The position numbers and the translations under genes were made by a program. This document shows positions 40,319 through 48,923 of a DNA stretch of 51,756 bases, piece after piece (position 1 is the stretch's first letter; the number at the start of each line of letters is the position of its first letter). A model generated the notes under the pieces. It did no database searches. It worked only from the letters and a program-made list of their open reading frames with translations, and was not told where the DNA came from. This DNA comes from Clostridiaceae bacterium (lineage in GTDB: Bacteria > Bacillota > Clostridia > Lachnospirales > Lachnospiraceae): contig CAJTGE010000038.1 of assembly GCA_910575795.1 (NCBI GenBank), forward strand, positions 1 through 51,756, given 5' to 3'.

Positions 40319-42388
40319 ATGAACAGAGAAGCATTGTTTTGCGATGAGACAGAAAATTACCGCAGCCCCGCTGAGGCGGATGCCGGGCAGGAGGTGGCGT
40401 TTTACTTTCGTACCGGGCGCGGCGATGCGGATGCAGTTTATCTGATAGAGTATGCCAGACAGGATCGCTTAAGGGAGCGCGACATGGAGTACAGCCACAG
40501 CGACAGCCTGTTTGATTATTATGTGTGCAGGCTCGCGGCGGGGGAAGGGCAGATGCAGTATTTCTTCCGCGTGGACAGCGGGGAGGAGATCTGTTTTTAT
40601 GACCGCCTTGGCGTGACGGAGGAGGCGCAGAGGGACTATGCGTTCCGCCTGACGCCGGGCTTCCATGTTCCGAAGTGGAGCAAGGGGGCGGTGATGTACC
40701 AGATCTATGTAGATCGGTTCTGCAATGGGGATCCGACGAATGATGTGGAGACGAATGAGTATATTTACCTGGACAGGCCCGTGGAGCGGGTGGAGGACTG
40801 GAACGCGCCGCCGGCAGAGCTGGATGTGGGGCGCTTTTACGGCGGCGATATCAGGGGTATCTGGAATAAGCTCAGCTATCTCAAAGGACTCAAGGTGGAG
40901 GCAATTTATTTAAACCCGGTGTTTGTCTCGCCGTCAAACCATAAGTATGACTGCCAGGATTATGATCATGTGGATCCCCACTACGGAGTGATACGAAATG
41001 ATCGGGAGGGCCTGATCGATCCGGGGGCGCCGGACAATTTTAACGCGGAAAAGTATGCGTGCAGGACGGCGGACGAGGAGAATTTAACGGCCAGCGATCT
41101 GTTTTTTGCGCGCTTCATAGAGGCGGCCCATGAAAAGGGCATGCGCGTGATCGTGGACGGCGTATTCAACCATTGCGGTTCATTTAATAAGTGGATGGAC
41201 ACAGAGCTGATTTACCAGCATGAGGGCGGCTATTCGAGCGGCGCGTATGTCAGCGCCGACAGCCCTTACCGGAATTTTTTTAAATTCCATAATGAGCAGG
41301 GGTGGCCGTTTAATGACAGTTATGACGGATGGTGGGGACATTCTACCCTGCCGAAGCTGAACCACGAGGGTTCGGACAAGCTGTACCAGTATATTATGGA
41401 CATCGCAAAGAAATGGGTGTCGCCGCCGTTTAATGCGGATGGATGGCGTCTTGACGTCGCCGCGGATCTGGGCTATACGCCGGAGTTTAACCATAAGTTC
41501 TGGCGGGATTTCCGCAATGCGGTGAAATCGGCCAACCCGGAGGCAGTGATTATTGCAGAGCACTACGGAGACGCGTCCTCGTGGCTGCAGGGCGATCAGT
41601 GGGACACTGTCATGAATTACGACGCGTTTATGGAACCGGTTTCCTGGTTCCTGACCGGGATGGAGAAGCACAGCGATAAGGCGGATGAGGGACTGTACGG
41701 CAATGGGCGCGCTTTTTTTGATACCATGCGCTATCATATGTGCCGGATGCAGACGCCGTCGCTGATGTGCGCCATGAACCAGCTCTCAAACCACGATCAT
41801 TCCCGTTTCCTGACCAGGACGAACCGGACGGTTGGACGCCTGAACACCCTGGGCTCTGAAGCGGCGGGCCGGGGGATCCATTACGGCATTTTTCGCCAGG
41901 GCGTGGTGATGCAGATGACGTGGCCCGGGTGCCCGACGCTCTATTACGGGGACGAGGCGGGCGTGTGCGGGTGGACGGATCCCGATAACCGCCGGACATA
42001 CCCCTGGGGGAATGAGGATCTGGAGCTGATCGAATTTCACCGCTATATGACGGGAATCCGCAGGCGGAATCCGGCCCTGCGCACGGGTTCGCTCACCGAG
42101 CTTCTGGAGGAGCCGGGGATGATCGCTTACGGGCGTTTTCAGGCGGCGGGAAAGGAGACAAAGGAGAGCCGCGTGGTGGTGGCGGTTAATACGTGCCAGG
42201 ATGTGCGGATTTTCAGGATTCCTGTGTGGAAGATCGGCATAACGGATTTTGAGAAGATGAGGCGCGTGATGCTGACGTATGAAGAGGGGTATAACGCAGG
42301 TGTTGTGGACTATGAGGTCGGGGGAGGAATCCTGGAGATCGAGATTCCGCCGTCCGGGTCGGCGGTTCTGGCGGCGGAGATGGCGTAG
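40319..42388 (+). CDS. GH13 alpha-glucan hydrolase (neopullulanase/cyclomaltodextrinase type)
   Basis: 689 residues. An N-terminal beta-sandwich (~1-115) precedes the (beta/alpha)8 barrel, as in GH13 subfamily-20 enzymes. Catalytic set: nucleophile Asp379 in DGWRLDVA, acid/base Glu414 in VIIAEHYGD, stabilising Asp493 in LSNHDHSR; DGVFNHCG is conserved region I. There is no signal peptide, so it acts in the cytoplasm on imported maltodextrins, cyclodextrins or pullulan fragments. It stands alone after the ftsH terminator with no transporter nearby. A GATCGAG ribosome site lies before the ATG. Confidence 0.93.
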   Translation: MNREALFCDETENYRSPAEADAGQEVAFYFRTGRGDADAVYLIEYARQDRLRERDMEYSHSDSLFDYYVCRLAAGEGQMQYFFRVDSGEEICFYDRLGVTEEAQRDYAFRLTPGFHVPKWSKGAVMYQIYVDRFCNGDPTNDVETNEYIYLDRPVERVEDWNAPPAELDVGRFYGGDIRGIWNKLSYLKGLKVEAIYLNPVFVSPSNHKYDCQDYDHVDPHYGVIRNDREGLIDPGAPDNFNAEKYACRTADEENLTASDLFFARFIEAAHEKGMRVIVDGVFNHCGSFNKWMDTELIYQHEGGYSSGAYVSADSPYRNFFKFHNEQGWPFNDSYDGWWGHSTLPKLNHEGSDKLYQYIMDIAKKWVSPPFNADGWRLDVAADLGYTPEFNHKFWRDFRNAVKSANPEAVIIAEHYGDASSWLQGDQWDTVMNYDAFMEPVSWFLTGMEKHSDKADEGLYGNGRAFFDTMRYHMCRMQTPSLMCAMNQLSNHDHSRFLTRTNRTVGRLNTLGSEAAGRGIHYGIFRQGVVMQMTWPGCPTLYYGDEAGVCGWTDPDNRRTYPWGNEDLELIEFHRYMTGIRRRNPALRTGSLTELLEEPGMIAYGRFQAAGKETKESRVVVAVNTCQDVRIFRIPVWKIGITDFEKMRRVMLTYEEGYNAGVVDYEVGGGILEIEIPPSGSAVLAAEMA

Positions 42389-42440
42389 GAGGCGTCCGGG
42401 CTGTCTTTTATGAAAAATTGCCGGATGCGGAGGTTGTTGT

Positions 42441-42986
42441 ATGTCATGGTCTGAAAAGCAGGTTTATACTTCAAAGGATTACTGGAGCCTGCCAAAGAAT
42501 CGGCGGGCGGAGCTTATCAACGGCAAGTTTTATGATATGGCCCCGCCCGGCCGCCTTCACCAGGAGCTGGTGGCGCAGTTTACAAAGCTCATAGGCAATT
42601 ATATCGATTCCCACAGCGGCGGCTGTAAAGTCTATCCTGCGCCGTTTGCCGTCAACCTGGACGCGGATGATGAAAACTGGGTCGAGCCGGATATATCAGT
42701 TATATGCGATCCCGGCAAGCTGACAGACAGGGGCTGCTCCGGCGCGCCGGATCTGATCATTGAGATTCTGTCGCCATCCAGCCGGAAGATGGATTATATC
42801 ACGAAAAACGCGCTTTATGCGGATGCGGGGGTCAGGGAATACTGGATCGTGGATCCGCACAAAGAAACGACTTTGGTTTACCGTTTTGAGGAAGACGCCG
42901 CCCCGGCTATCTATCCGTTTGATACAGGGATTGTGTTTGGCATTTTTCCGGAACTGGATGTGACGGTGGCTGAACTGTTGGGGTAG
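42441..42986 (+). CDS. Uma2-family (DUF820) putative endonuclease
   Basis: 181 residues. The PD-(D/E)xK-like core is visible: AELINGKFYDMAPPGRLHQ, WVEPDISVIC, APDLIIEILSPSSRKMDYITKNALYADAGVREYWIVDP. Catalytic residues would be the Asp of EPDIS and the Glu/Lys around IIEIL...ITKN. Uma2 proteins are widespread and often multiplied in genomes, and their role is not established; it is not part of an evident restriction or defence cluster here. Confidence 0.88.
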   Translation: MSWSEKQVYTSKDYWSLPKNRRAELINGKFYDMAPPGRLHQELVAQFTKLIGNYIDSHSGGCKVYPAPFAVNLDADDENWVEPDISVICDPGKLTDRGCSGAPDLIIEILSPSSRKMDYITKNALYADAGVREYWIVDPHKETTLVYRFEEDAAPAIYPFDTGIVFGIFPELDVTVAELLG

Positions 42987-43004
42987 GGAAATTTTTTAAA
43001 ATGC

Positions 43005-43033
43005 TTGCTTTTTTTTGGTTCCTGTGATATGCT
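43005..43033 (+). promoter_or_regulatory. Promoter of the tRNA pair
   Basis: TTGCTT, 17 bases, TATGCT with an extended -10 TGA immediately upstream; the expected start is a few bases before the tRNA-Tyr. Confidence 0.6.
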
Positions 43034-43055
43034 TTTATAGCATTACATCAGTTAT

Positions 43056-43137
43056 GGATGGGTTCCCGAGTGGCCAAAGGGGGCAGACTGTAAATCTGTT
43101 GCGTCTCGCTTCGGTGGTTCGAATCCACCTCCATCCA
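43056..43137 (+). tRNA. tRNA-Tyr (anticodon GTA)
   Basis: Class II tRNA with a seven-base acceptor stem (GGATGGG / TCCATCC, one G-T pair), anticodon stem-loop CAGA-CTGTAAA-TCTG giving GTA, a long variable arm, T-arm GGTTCGAATCC and discriminator A. CCA is not encoded. Confidence 0.95.
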
Positions 43138-43146
43138 GTTTGGTTT

Positions 43147-43232
43147 GCCGCAGTGGCGGAACTGGCAGACGCCCGGGACTTAAAATCCCGTGGGTAGTGA
43201 TACCCGTACCGGTTCGATTCCGGTCTGCGGCA
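43147..43232 (+). tRNA. tRNA-Leu (anticodon TAA)
   Basis: Class II tRNA with acceptor stem GCCGCAG / CTGCGGC, anticodon loop CTTAAAA giving TAA, variable arm GGGTAGTGATACCC, T-arm GGTTCGATTCC and discriminator A. It lies nine bases after tRNA-Tyr, so they form one transcript. CCA is not encoded. Confidence 0.95.
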
Positions 43233-43240
43233 CTTGTAGA

Positions 43241-43273
43241 AAGGCTTATTGCGTGGGCGATAAGTCTTTTTTT
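43241..43273 (+). terminator. Terminator of the tRNA transcript
   Basis: Stem AAGGCTTAT / ATAAGTCTT (one G-T pair) followed by seven T residues. Confidence 0.8.
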
Positions 43274-43385
43274 GGTATTTTCGCCCTTCGGCTTTTGTTT
43301 TGTGTGCAGGCCCGCGCACCGGAAATATGCCGCAAATGCGGCGCGCGGGCTACGTATTTTGCAGATCCGGCTTATGTTCTCAGAA

Positions 43386-44111
43386 TCAGCACCCGGCCAT
43401 GGCCGCCTCGTCGGCAATCACGACAACGTCGGGATGGAATTGAAGAATTGAAGCGGGAACGGCGGGCGTAACCGGTCCGTACAGGGACTTTTTGAGAATT
43501 TCGGCTTTGTCGCTGCCGCTGACCAGGAAAACGATCCGGCGCGCTCTCATGATGGTCCCGATGCCCATGGTAAACGCCTGCCGGGGTACGTCGTCGGCGG
43601 AGGCGAAGAACCGCTTGTTGGCCTCAATCGTCATCTCCGTTAAGTCCACACAGTGGGTTTCGGCGGCAAAATGATCGTCTGGCTCGTTGAAACCGATATG
43701 GCCGTCATGGCCCAGGCCAAGCACCTGTAAATCAACGCCGCCCAGAGAGCGGATCACGTCCTCGTAGCGCGCGCATTCCGCGGCGGCGTCCTGCGCGGTT
43801 CCATCCGGGATATTGGTCTGCGCCATATCGATATTGACATGGGAAAACAGATGATGGTTCATGAAATAGTAGTAGCTCTGATCATTGTCCTTTGTCAGCC
43901 CTTTGTATTCGTCAAGGTTTGCGGTCTTTACTTCTGAGAAGTCGAGCTCTCCATTCCGGTATTTTTCAACAAGGCATTCGTAGGTTCCGATTGGCGTGGA
44001 GCCGGTGGCAAGGCCCAATACGCAGTCGGGCTTCGTTACGATCTGCGCCGCGATTACGGAAGCGGCCTTTTTGCTCATCTCGTCATAGTTTTTTACCTTA
44101 TAGATTTTCAT
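43386..44111 (-). CDS. nagB: Glucosamine-6-phosphate deaminase
   Basis: 241 residues, normal length. VLGLATGSTPIGTYE binds the sugar phosphate, NLDEYKGL holds the catalytic Asp, and LGLGHDGHIGFNEP contains the general base and ring-opening residues. It converts glucosamine-6-P to fructose-6-P and ammonia, feeding amino-sugar breakdown into glycolysis. It is monocistronic here, behind its own promoter; no nagA or PTS gene is adjacent. The start follows GGAGGAGTTTAC. Confidence 0.95.
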   Translation of the reverse strand: MKIYKVKNYDEMSKKAASVIAAQIVTKPDCVLGLATGSTPIGTYECLVEKYRNGELDFSEVKTANLDEYKGLTKDNDQSYYYFMNHHLFSHVNIDMAQTNIPDGTAQDAAAECARYEDVIRSLGGVDLQVLGLGHDGHIGFNEPDDHFAAETHCVDLTEMTIEANKRFFASADDVPRQAFTMGIGTIMRARRIVFLVSGSDKAEILKKSLYGPVTPAVPASILQFHPDVVVIADEAAMAGC

Positions 44112-44151
44112 GTAAACTCCTCCATATGAAAAATATTTGCGTTCAATGTTT

Positions 44152-44180
44152 AGAATACCATTTTTGAGTCATAGTTTCAA
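44152..44180 (-). promoter_or_regulatory. Promoter of nagB
   Basis: Minus-strand TTGAAA, 17 bases, TATTCT, about 40 bases before the nagB ATG. Confidence 0.6.
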
Positions 44181-44255
44181 TGGATATCCGCATAAAATAA
44201 ATAGCAAAGGATAAGGTGGGTTATCAGTGAAATTTATATAAAGAGGAGTGAGGGC

Positions 44256-46286
44256 ATGACGAATTTTCAGAGGCTAATTTCATATATCTATACCTACGAA
44301 GGCGGGATAAAGGGAAAAAATATCGGCTTTGCCAAACTGGAAGTCCGGGGGAGCCAATGCCGTATCACAGTCAATGTCAAAAAGATATTTGTGGGCGGGA
44401 ATCCGATCGGCGTATATATGCTGACAGGGCGGGAGGAGATCCGGATCGGGACGCTGTTTGCGAGAAACGGATCGGGAGAGTTCCGCACAGTGATACATAC
44501 CCAGGATCTGGAGCATACAGGGCACAGCCTGGATGACTGCTACGGGCTCAGCGTCCATGATGTCGAAAGTAACTGGCGTTCGTATACGACGATCTGGGAG
44601 GACGCCGTTGCCCATGCGGCAGAAGTGGATCTGGCGGACGTGACAGCCGGCAAAGCGGCCCGAAATGCGTCCGGGAACACACAGAGCGAATCTCAAAATA
44701 CACCTCAAAGCATGCCTCAAAGCACTTCTCATAATATGTCTCAGGATACATCCCAAAAAACAGATGCAGTACAGGTGAAAGCGCCGTCCCCGGAACCGCG
44801 GACAGCCCCGCTTCCCATTTCAGCGGAAATTGAGAGGGAGCTGGAGCGCGAGGAATTAAAGCAGATGGGAATGCCGGAAAGCGAGATCCATCCCAAACAG
44901 ACAAGGACAGGAAATGTAGTCCGTCTGTACGGAGACGGAAGATCAGAGCGGCTGGGAACCCTTCCGGAATTAATCCCGGAGCCGCGGATCGCGAAGGAGG
45001 AGGAAGGGGCCGCGGCCGGGATATCTGGTTTTCGTGAAAATGAACGCGCCGCACTGTATGAGGATATGAATTTGGAGCCGGCGTCAGAGAAGCCGCATGG
45101 AGAAGAGTCTGTGACAGAGGCGCAGGCCGTCCGGGAGTCTGTGAGCGGGGCACAGGCGTCTCAGGAAGGCGCGTCCGGCGGGCAGGCGGTTTTGCGGGAA
45201 GTGTCAGAGTCAGGGATCGTCCTGGAACATACGTCTGAGGCGCAGGTCGTCCGGGATGCTGTGTCCGGGCCGCAGACGGCGCGGGAGGCGGCGTCTGAGC
45301 CGGGCGCCGCGGCAGAGGCTTTAGAGATGCCGGGCATACGGGAGGCCGTGGAGGAGATGCCGGGCGTACCGGAGGCCGTGGAAGAGATGCCGGGCGTACC
45401 GGAAGCCGTGGAAGAGATGCCGGACGTTCCAGAGGCCATGACAGAAGCGCAGAACGTACAGACAGGGGGAATGGAGGTGCCGCAGGCTGTCCGGCAGGCC
45501 GCCGGGCCTGCGCAGAGTGTCCGGGAAAGCATGCCGCATGAGATCGCCGTCCCGGAGGCCGCGGCAGATAATGGAGCGCGCTCCCATGCGGCATTTGCCG
45601 GAACTGCGGGCGGGCCTGCTCTGGGGTTTCTGGAGGAATCGCATCCTGCCATGGAGTCAGAGGCTGTGGTTTCCCAGAGCCCGCAGGCTGTCCGGCAGGC
45701 CGGGCCTGCGCTGGCACAGGGAGGGCTCCGGCGGGAGATCAGGAATCAGGTTTCCATGCGCCCCGGCGCGCCGTTGGAGCGCGTGCAGAAGCAGGAAGCA
45801 GCCCCGGCGCTGTCCGCGCCGCCCTGTCCGCAGACGGCGGAGCAGAAAGCGCCAGGTACGGCTCCGGCACAATCGGGTTCGGTTATTTCCTTCAGGGAAA
45901 GGAGCGATACACAGAACGAACAGGAAATGTGGGAAATGCTGAGAAAGCGTTATCCCAAGATTCTGGCCTTTGACTATGCCGACGGCTGCGAAATTTTGAC
46001 CATCAAGCCGCAGGATATCGGTCTTCTCCCCAGGGAAACGTGGGTATATGGGAATAACAGCTTTCTGCTGCATGGCTTTTACAGCTTCCGCTATCTGATT
46101 CTGGCAAGGCTCAATAACCCGAACGGCCGGCCGCGCTATCTCCTGGGCATACCGGGCCATTACTACAGTAATGAGAAATACATGGCGGCCATGTTTGGTT
46201 TTCCTGATTTTGTCCTGTCAAAAAACCAGCCGCCGAAGGACGGACGCTTCGGGTACTGGTATACGGATATTAAGATCGGGGAATAA
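44256..46286 (+). CDS. Large uncharacterised Lachnospiraceae-type protein with repetitive middle (DUF6128-like ends)
   Basis: 676 residues. The N-terminal ~135 (SYIYTYEGGIKGKNIGFAKLEVRG...VNVKKIFVGGNPIGVYMLTG) and C-terminal ~115 (MLRKRYPKILAFDYADGCEILTIKPQDIGLLPRETWVYGNNSFLLHGFYSFRYLILAR) are ordered and, as I recall, match a Lachnospiraceae family of unknown function, DUF6128; I could not verify this. Between them lie ~400 residues rich in Glu, Ala, Pro, Gln and Ser, including four 10-residue repeats (EMPGVPEAVE) and several VREsVSGAQA-like units. There is no signal peptide or transmembrane segment. The end-middle-end layout suggests two interacting domains on a flexible tether; function unknown. 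Confidence 0.85.
   Translation: MTNFQRLISYIYTYEGGIKGKNIGFAKLEVRGSQCRITVNVKKIFVGGNPIGVYMLTGREEIRIGTLFARNGSGEFRTVIHTQDLEHTGHSLDDCYGLSVHDVESNWRSYTTIWEDAVAHAAEVDLADVTAGKAARNASGNTQSESQNTPQSMPQSTSHNMSQDTSQKTDAVQVKAPSPEPRTAPLPISAEIERELEREELKQMGMPESEIHPKQTRTGNVVRLYGDGRSERLGTLPELIPEPRIAKEEEGAAAGISGFRENERAALYEDMNLEPASEKPHGEESVTEAQAVRESVSGAQASQEGASGGQAVLREVSESGIVLEHTSEAQVVRDAVSGPQTAREAASEPGAAAEALEMPGIREAVEEMPGVPEAVEEMPGVPEAVEEMPDVPEAMTEAQNVQTGGMEVPQAVRQAAGPAQSVRESMPHEIAVPEAAADNGARSHAAFAGTAGGPALGFLEESHPAMESEAVVSQSPQAVRQAGPALAQGGLRREIRNQVSMRPGAPLERVQKQEAAPALSAPPCPQTAEQKAPGTAPAQSGSVISFRERSDTQNEQEMWEMLRKRYPKILAFDYADGCEILTIKPQDIGLLPRETWVYGNNSFLLHGFYSFRYLILARLNNPNGRPRYLLGIPGHYYSNEKYMAAMFGFPDFVLSKNQPPKDGRFGYWYTDIKIGE
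45324..45443 (+). repeat. Four 30-bp in-frame tandem repeats
   Basis: Units start GAGATGCCGGGC and encode EMPGxxEAVE. Units 2 and 3 are almost identical; units 1 and 4 have diverged. Copy number may vary between strains by slippage. Confidence 0.85.
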
Positions 46287-46318
46287 AAACGTTGCTAAAA
46301 TGCCGGGAGGCGTTTATA

Positions 46319-46382
46319 CTAAAGCGTGTTTGAAAAATGTTTTCTGTTAGTACAGCGTTCCGTTTTGTGGGAATGATTTTTA
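46319..46382. repeat. Degenerate half copy of the 166-bp foldback element
   Basis: Starts CTAAAGCGTGTTTGAAAAATG and runs parallel to the right arm of the full element (read in reverse) for ~60 bases with about three of four bases alike. A GGCGCGC-TTGAA-GCGCGCC hairpin (46384-46402) follows. Confidence 0.6.
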
Positions 46383-46448
46383 AGGCGCGCTTGAAGCGCG
46401 CCGGCAGCAGGACGGCGGCTCTGCCGGGCTGCGAACCGTACTATCAGT

Positions 46449-46604
46449 ATGTACTCTCGGAATCTCTCTGCACCTGCCTTTGCGGCTGATTTTCCGCCAG
46501 ATGCACCCCAATTTAATCAACGTACATCCACGTACGCCTCATAAATTTGTGCGCATCTAAAATCATCTCACAAAATCAGGCGCAGCGGGATTCCGAGAGT
46601 ACAT
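46449..46604. repeat. 156-bp foldback element, second family
   Basis: 16-bp perfect terminal inverted repeats (ATGTACTCTCGGAATC and complement); the arms continue to match imperfectly inward. No ORF. It ends 25 bases before the tadA start, so it lies in the tadA leader. Confidence 0.75.
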
Positions 46605-46629
46605 CAGTAATGTAAAGAGGATAAAAGAG

Positions 46630-47130
46630 ATGCCCAGGATGACAGGAGAGGAAAAATACATGAGGGCAGCCATGCGGGAAGCTGTAAAAGCCCGCGCATT
46701 GGGCGAGGTTCCGATTGGCTGCGTGATTGTTTATGAGGATAAAATTATCGGCAGGGGCTACAACCGCAGAATGATTGACAGGAATGTGCTGGCCCATGCG
46801 GAGATTACGGCGATCCGAAAAGCATGCCGGAAGATGGGGGACTGGCGCTTGGAGGGCTGCACGATGTATGTAACGCTCGAACCATGCCCGATGTGCGCCG
46901 GGGCCATCGTGCAGGCCAGGATTCCGGAAATCAGGATTGGTTCCATGAATCCCAAGGCCGGATGCGCCGGATCCGTGCTGAATTTATTGCAGGAAAAAGG
47001 CTTTAACCATCAGGTCCGCATAGAGACGGGAATTCTGGGAGAGGAATGCTCGCAGATGCTGAGTGAATTTTTTAAGGAGCTGAGAAAAAAGAAAAAGGAA
47101 GGCGCAGCCGTTCAGTTAAATGCTCCGTAA
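46630..47130 (+). CDS. tadA: tRNA-specific adenosine deaminase TadA
   Basis: 166 residues. Zinc site: His and catalytic Glu in LAHAEITAI, two Cys in EPCPMCAGAI; the N-terminal EALGEVPIGCVIV-type motif is present as ARALGEVPIGCVIV. It converts A34 to inosine in tRNA-Arg(ACG). The C-terminal ~15 residues are a charged tail (ELRKKKKEGAAVQLNAP) slightly longer than usual. It is flanked on both sides by foldback elements. The start at 46630 follows AAAGAGG. Confidence 0.94.
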   Translation: MPRMTGEEKYMRAAMREAVKARALGEVPIGCVIVYEDKIIGRGYNRRMIDRNVLAHAEITAIRKACRKMGDWRLEGCTMYVTLEPCPMCAGAIVQARIPEIRIGSMNPKAGCAGSVLNLLQEKGFNHQVRIETGILGEECSQMLSEFFKELRKKKKEGAAVQLNAP

Positions 47131-47172
47131 CCGCCCGGGCTTACTGAGCCGTTACGGCGGCCGCGCCTTTTT
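47124..47172 (+). terminator. Probable terminator after tadA
   Basis: CCGTAAC and GTTACGG pair around a ~20-base loop, with GCGCC and six T residues beyond. Confidence 0.55.
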
Positions 47173-47176
47173 TCTA

Positions 47177-47326
47177 TTGTTGATTGCCTGGTATACCCCA
47201 CACTAATTAACCGTACATTTCGCTGGTCTAAATTTCCATCTGCCGCGTTGTCGTCAATCGACGTAGCCACCGCTACGCCGTCGCTTCGCAGACGCACAGA
47301 TGACACCGATATCAAGCAATGTATTC
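47177..47326. repeat. Degenerate foldback sequence
   Basis: The ends ATTGCCTGGTATAC and the complement of GATATCAAGCAAT are imperfect inverted repeats. The core ATCTGCCGCGTTGTCGTC closely resembles the core of the element at 47515-47668, so both may belong to one family. It directly abuts the full 166-bp copy. Confidence 0.45.
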
Positions 47327-47346
47327 ACTGAAATTTAAGCAACGCT

Positions 47347-47512
47347 CTAGAGCGTGTTTGAAAATTCATTCCTGGCATCTGCACGCCCCACTTCGCGGTA
47401 TATTTGTGCCAAATTCACTTAACGCAGCCCGCTGCGCCGCGTTCATTTGGCCCAAATCTCCCACAAAGCGGAACGCACATCTGGCAGAAAGCATTTTTCA
47501 AACACGCTCTAG
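47347..47512. repeat. 166-bp foldback element, full copy 2
   Basis: Same length as the copy at 5000-5165 and nearly identical to it, with CTAGAGCGTGTTTGAAAA ends; most differences lie in the right arm (AAGCGGAACGCACATCTGG against AAGTGGCACGCACAGCTAC). Confidence 0.88.
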
Positions 47513-47514
47513 TA

Positions 47515-47668
47515 TTCCATCCGTCCAGTAACTCGATTGTCAGTGCCGAATATTTTGTCAGCCTGTAAGGCGGAGGAAGGAGGCGATGCGGTGGCATCGT
47601 TGACGGACGACAACGCAGCAGATGGCAAAACAGGCGGCTCTGACAATCCAATTACTGGCTGGATGGAA
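47515..47668. repeat. 154-bp foldback element, third family
   Basis: 29-bp terminal inverted repeats with four mismatches (TTCCATCCGTCCAGTAACTC... and its counterpart ending GGCTGGATGGAA); no ORF. It abuts the 166-bp copy with only two bases between. Confidence 0.75.
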
Positions 47669-47677
47669 CACTAAGGC

Positions 47678-47926
47678 TCAGTAACCAATTCCTGGCAGAT
47701 AATCAACTCCTATCGAAACAACCGCCCACACCAGCAACGCTGTAACTGCTACAAATACTGCAATACACATTTTTCCCTGCCTGCGCATATTCCTGACAGC
47801 GGTATCGCGATCCTGCCCTGGTTTTAATTTAACTTTATCAGCCGGGATAATTAACATGCTAACACCCATTATCAATATAGATATAAGCATTACAACAACT
47901 GAGCCATACATTACAATATAGTACAT
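47678..47926 (-). CDS. Small membrane protein with two transmembrane segments
   Basis: 82 residues, not recognised. Two hydrophobic helices (~5-27 and ~53-72) flank a basic, charged loop (DKVKLKPGQDRDTAVRNMRRQGK). GGAGGATAGAAAGA ahead of the ATG is a good ribosome site, which supports a real gene. It lies downstream of the RHS locus on the same strand and is AT-richer than its plus-strand neighbours; a role with the toxin system is possible but not shown. Confidence 0.6.
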   Translation of the reverse strand: MYYIVMYGSVVVMLISILIMGVSMLIIPADKVKLKPGQDRDTAVRNMRRQGKMCIAVFVAVTALLVWAVVSIGVDYLPGIGY

Positions 47927-48122
47927 TCTTTCTATCCTCCATCTTTATTCTCTGTTAAACTGCCTTGGAACTTTAAATCTTGGAAGCATATGGAATATCC
48001 GCGTCAAGTGGTTCTTTCACAAGTACGTAGATCAATTTCATGTTTATTGCAATCTTATATATTATATTTGTTGATTCTAATTCCTATAAATTTTTTCAGA
48101 GCAAATTCATCCTACTTTGCCA

Positions 48123-48824
48123 TCATTCATTTATATTTTGTAATCTACAAGAACTTTCATCAATACGCCTTCGTATCCTCCTAAACTTATCCAACACAAT
48201 TGGCATATTCATAATTCCTGAATAATTAAGTGAATTTTCCACTCCTCGCAATAATTGCTGTACTCCCATAGATGAACCAAAATTTTTACGATATAATCGA
48301 ATATTAAAACTTTCATTTGAAACAAAAAAAATCTTTTCTTCCTGCTCCCGAAGATAATCTATATATTCTAATAGATCTATAAAAATTTTATATTGCTCAT
48401 GTTGTATTAACAATTCATAACTTGACAAATACGTCTCCCGCCGCCCTTCCTTATCGCAGTAAAAGGATTCCGTATTTCCTTCCTGGTCGGTAATCTCATA
48501 TACCTGGCCAAGGCTGTTATAGCGATAGGTGACAATTCCCCCGTTGGCGTCTTCGGTTCCCGTGATATTGCCGGCGTAATCGTATGTATACCGCTCCACG
48601 CCGCCTTCTGGGGTATGTATCTCTGTAATCCTACCCCACGCATCGAGCACAAATTCTGTCCGGTTATGGTTTCCGTCCCCGACTCCTGTGATATTGCACC
48701 GGGCGTCGTAGGTCAGTCTCTGGGCGGCGGCCTTTTTCGCCGCTGTTTCCCTTCCGGCGTACACGGCCACCGGGTTCCCGGCCAGGTCGTAATCATATTC
48801 CGTGTAGACCTGGCCTCCTTCCAA
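48123..48824 (-). pseudogene. Orphan RHS fragment with unrelated C-terminal tail
   Basis: Residues 1-~130 (GGQVYTEYDYDLAGNPVAVYAGRE...FYCDKEGRRET) nearly duplicate the start of the RHS region at 51130-51526, in the same orientation. After GRRET the frame switches to an AT-rich, unrelated ~100-residue tail (YLSSYELLIQHEQYKIFIDLLEYIDYL...). No ATG start exists, only a TTG inside the homologous part, and no RHS core or tip closure follows. It is a recombination remnant; the tail may be the 3' end of a former toxin-associated or immunity gene. Confidence 0.7.
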
Positions 48825-48923
48825 GACTCTTTAACGTGTTAGACTGATTTGGAAATAGGATTCCTGGTTAAAGTCAAAATATATCAAGAGCAAATAATCT
48901 TTCTCATTCATCCATTATGACAA

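Noticed and set aside
43278..43385. GC-rich hairpin GCCCGCGC / GCGCGGGC as the nagB terminator
   Set aside because: No T-tract on the minus strand side; left out as a called feature though it may affect the nagB mRNA end.
45324..45443. Regular 30-bp repeats considered as a CRISPR array
   Set aside because: The units are contiguous without spacers, in frame and coding; no cas genes present.
44548..45717. 389-codon minus-strand open frame opposite the large repeat protein
   Set aside because: A Pro/Arg/Ser-rich shadow of the Glu/Ala/Pro-rich plus-strand gene; no domain or ribosome site.
47415..47651. Open frames within the foldback cluster
   Set aside because: They are formed by inverted-repeat sequence and span two different elements; no ribosome site.
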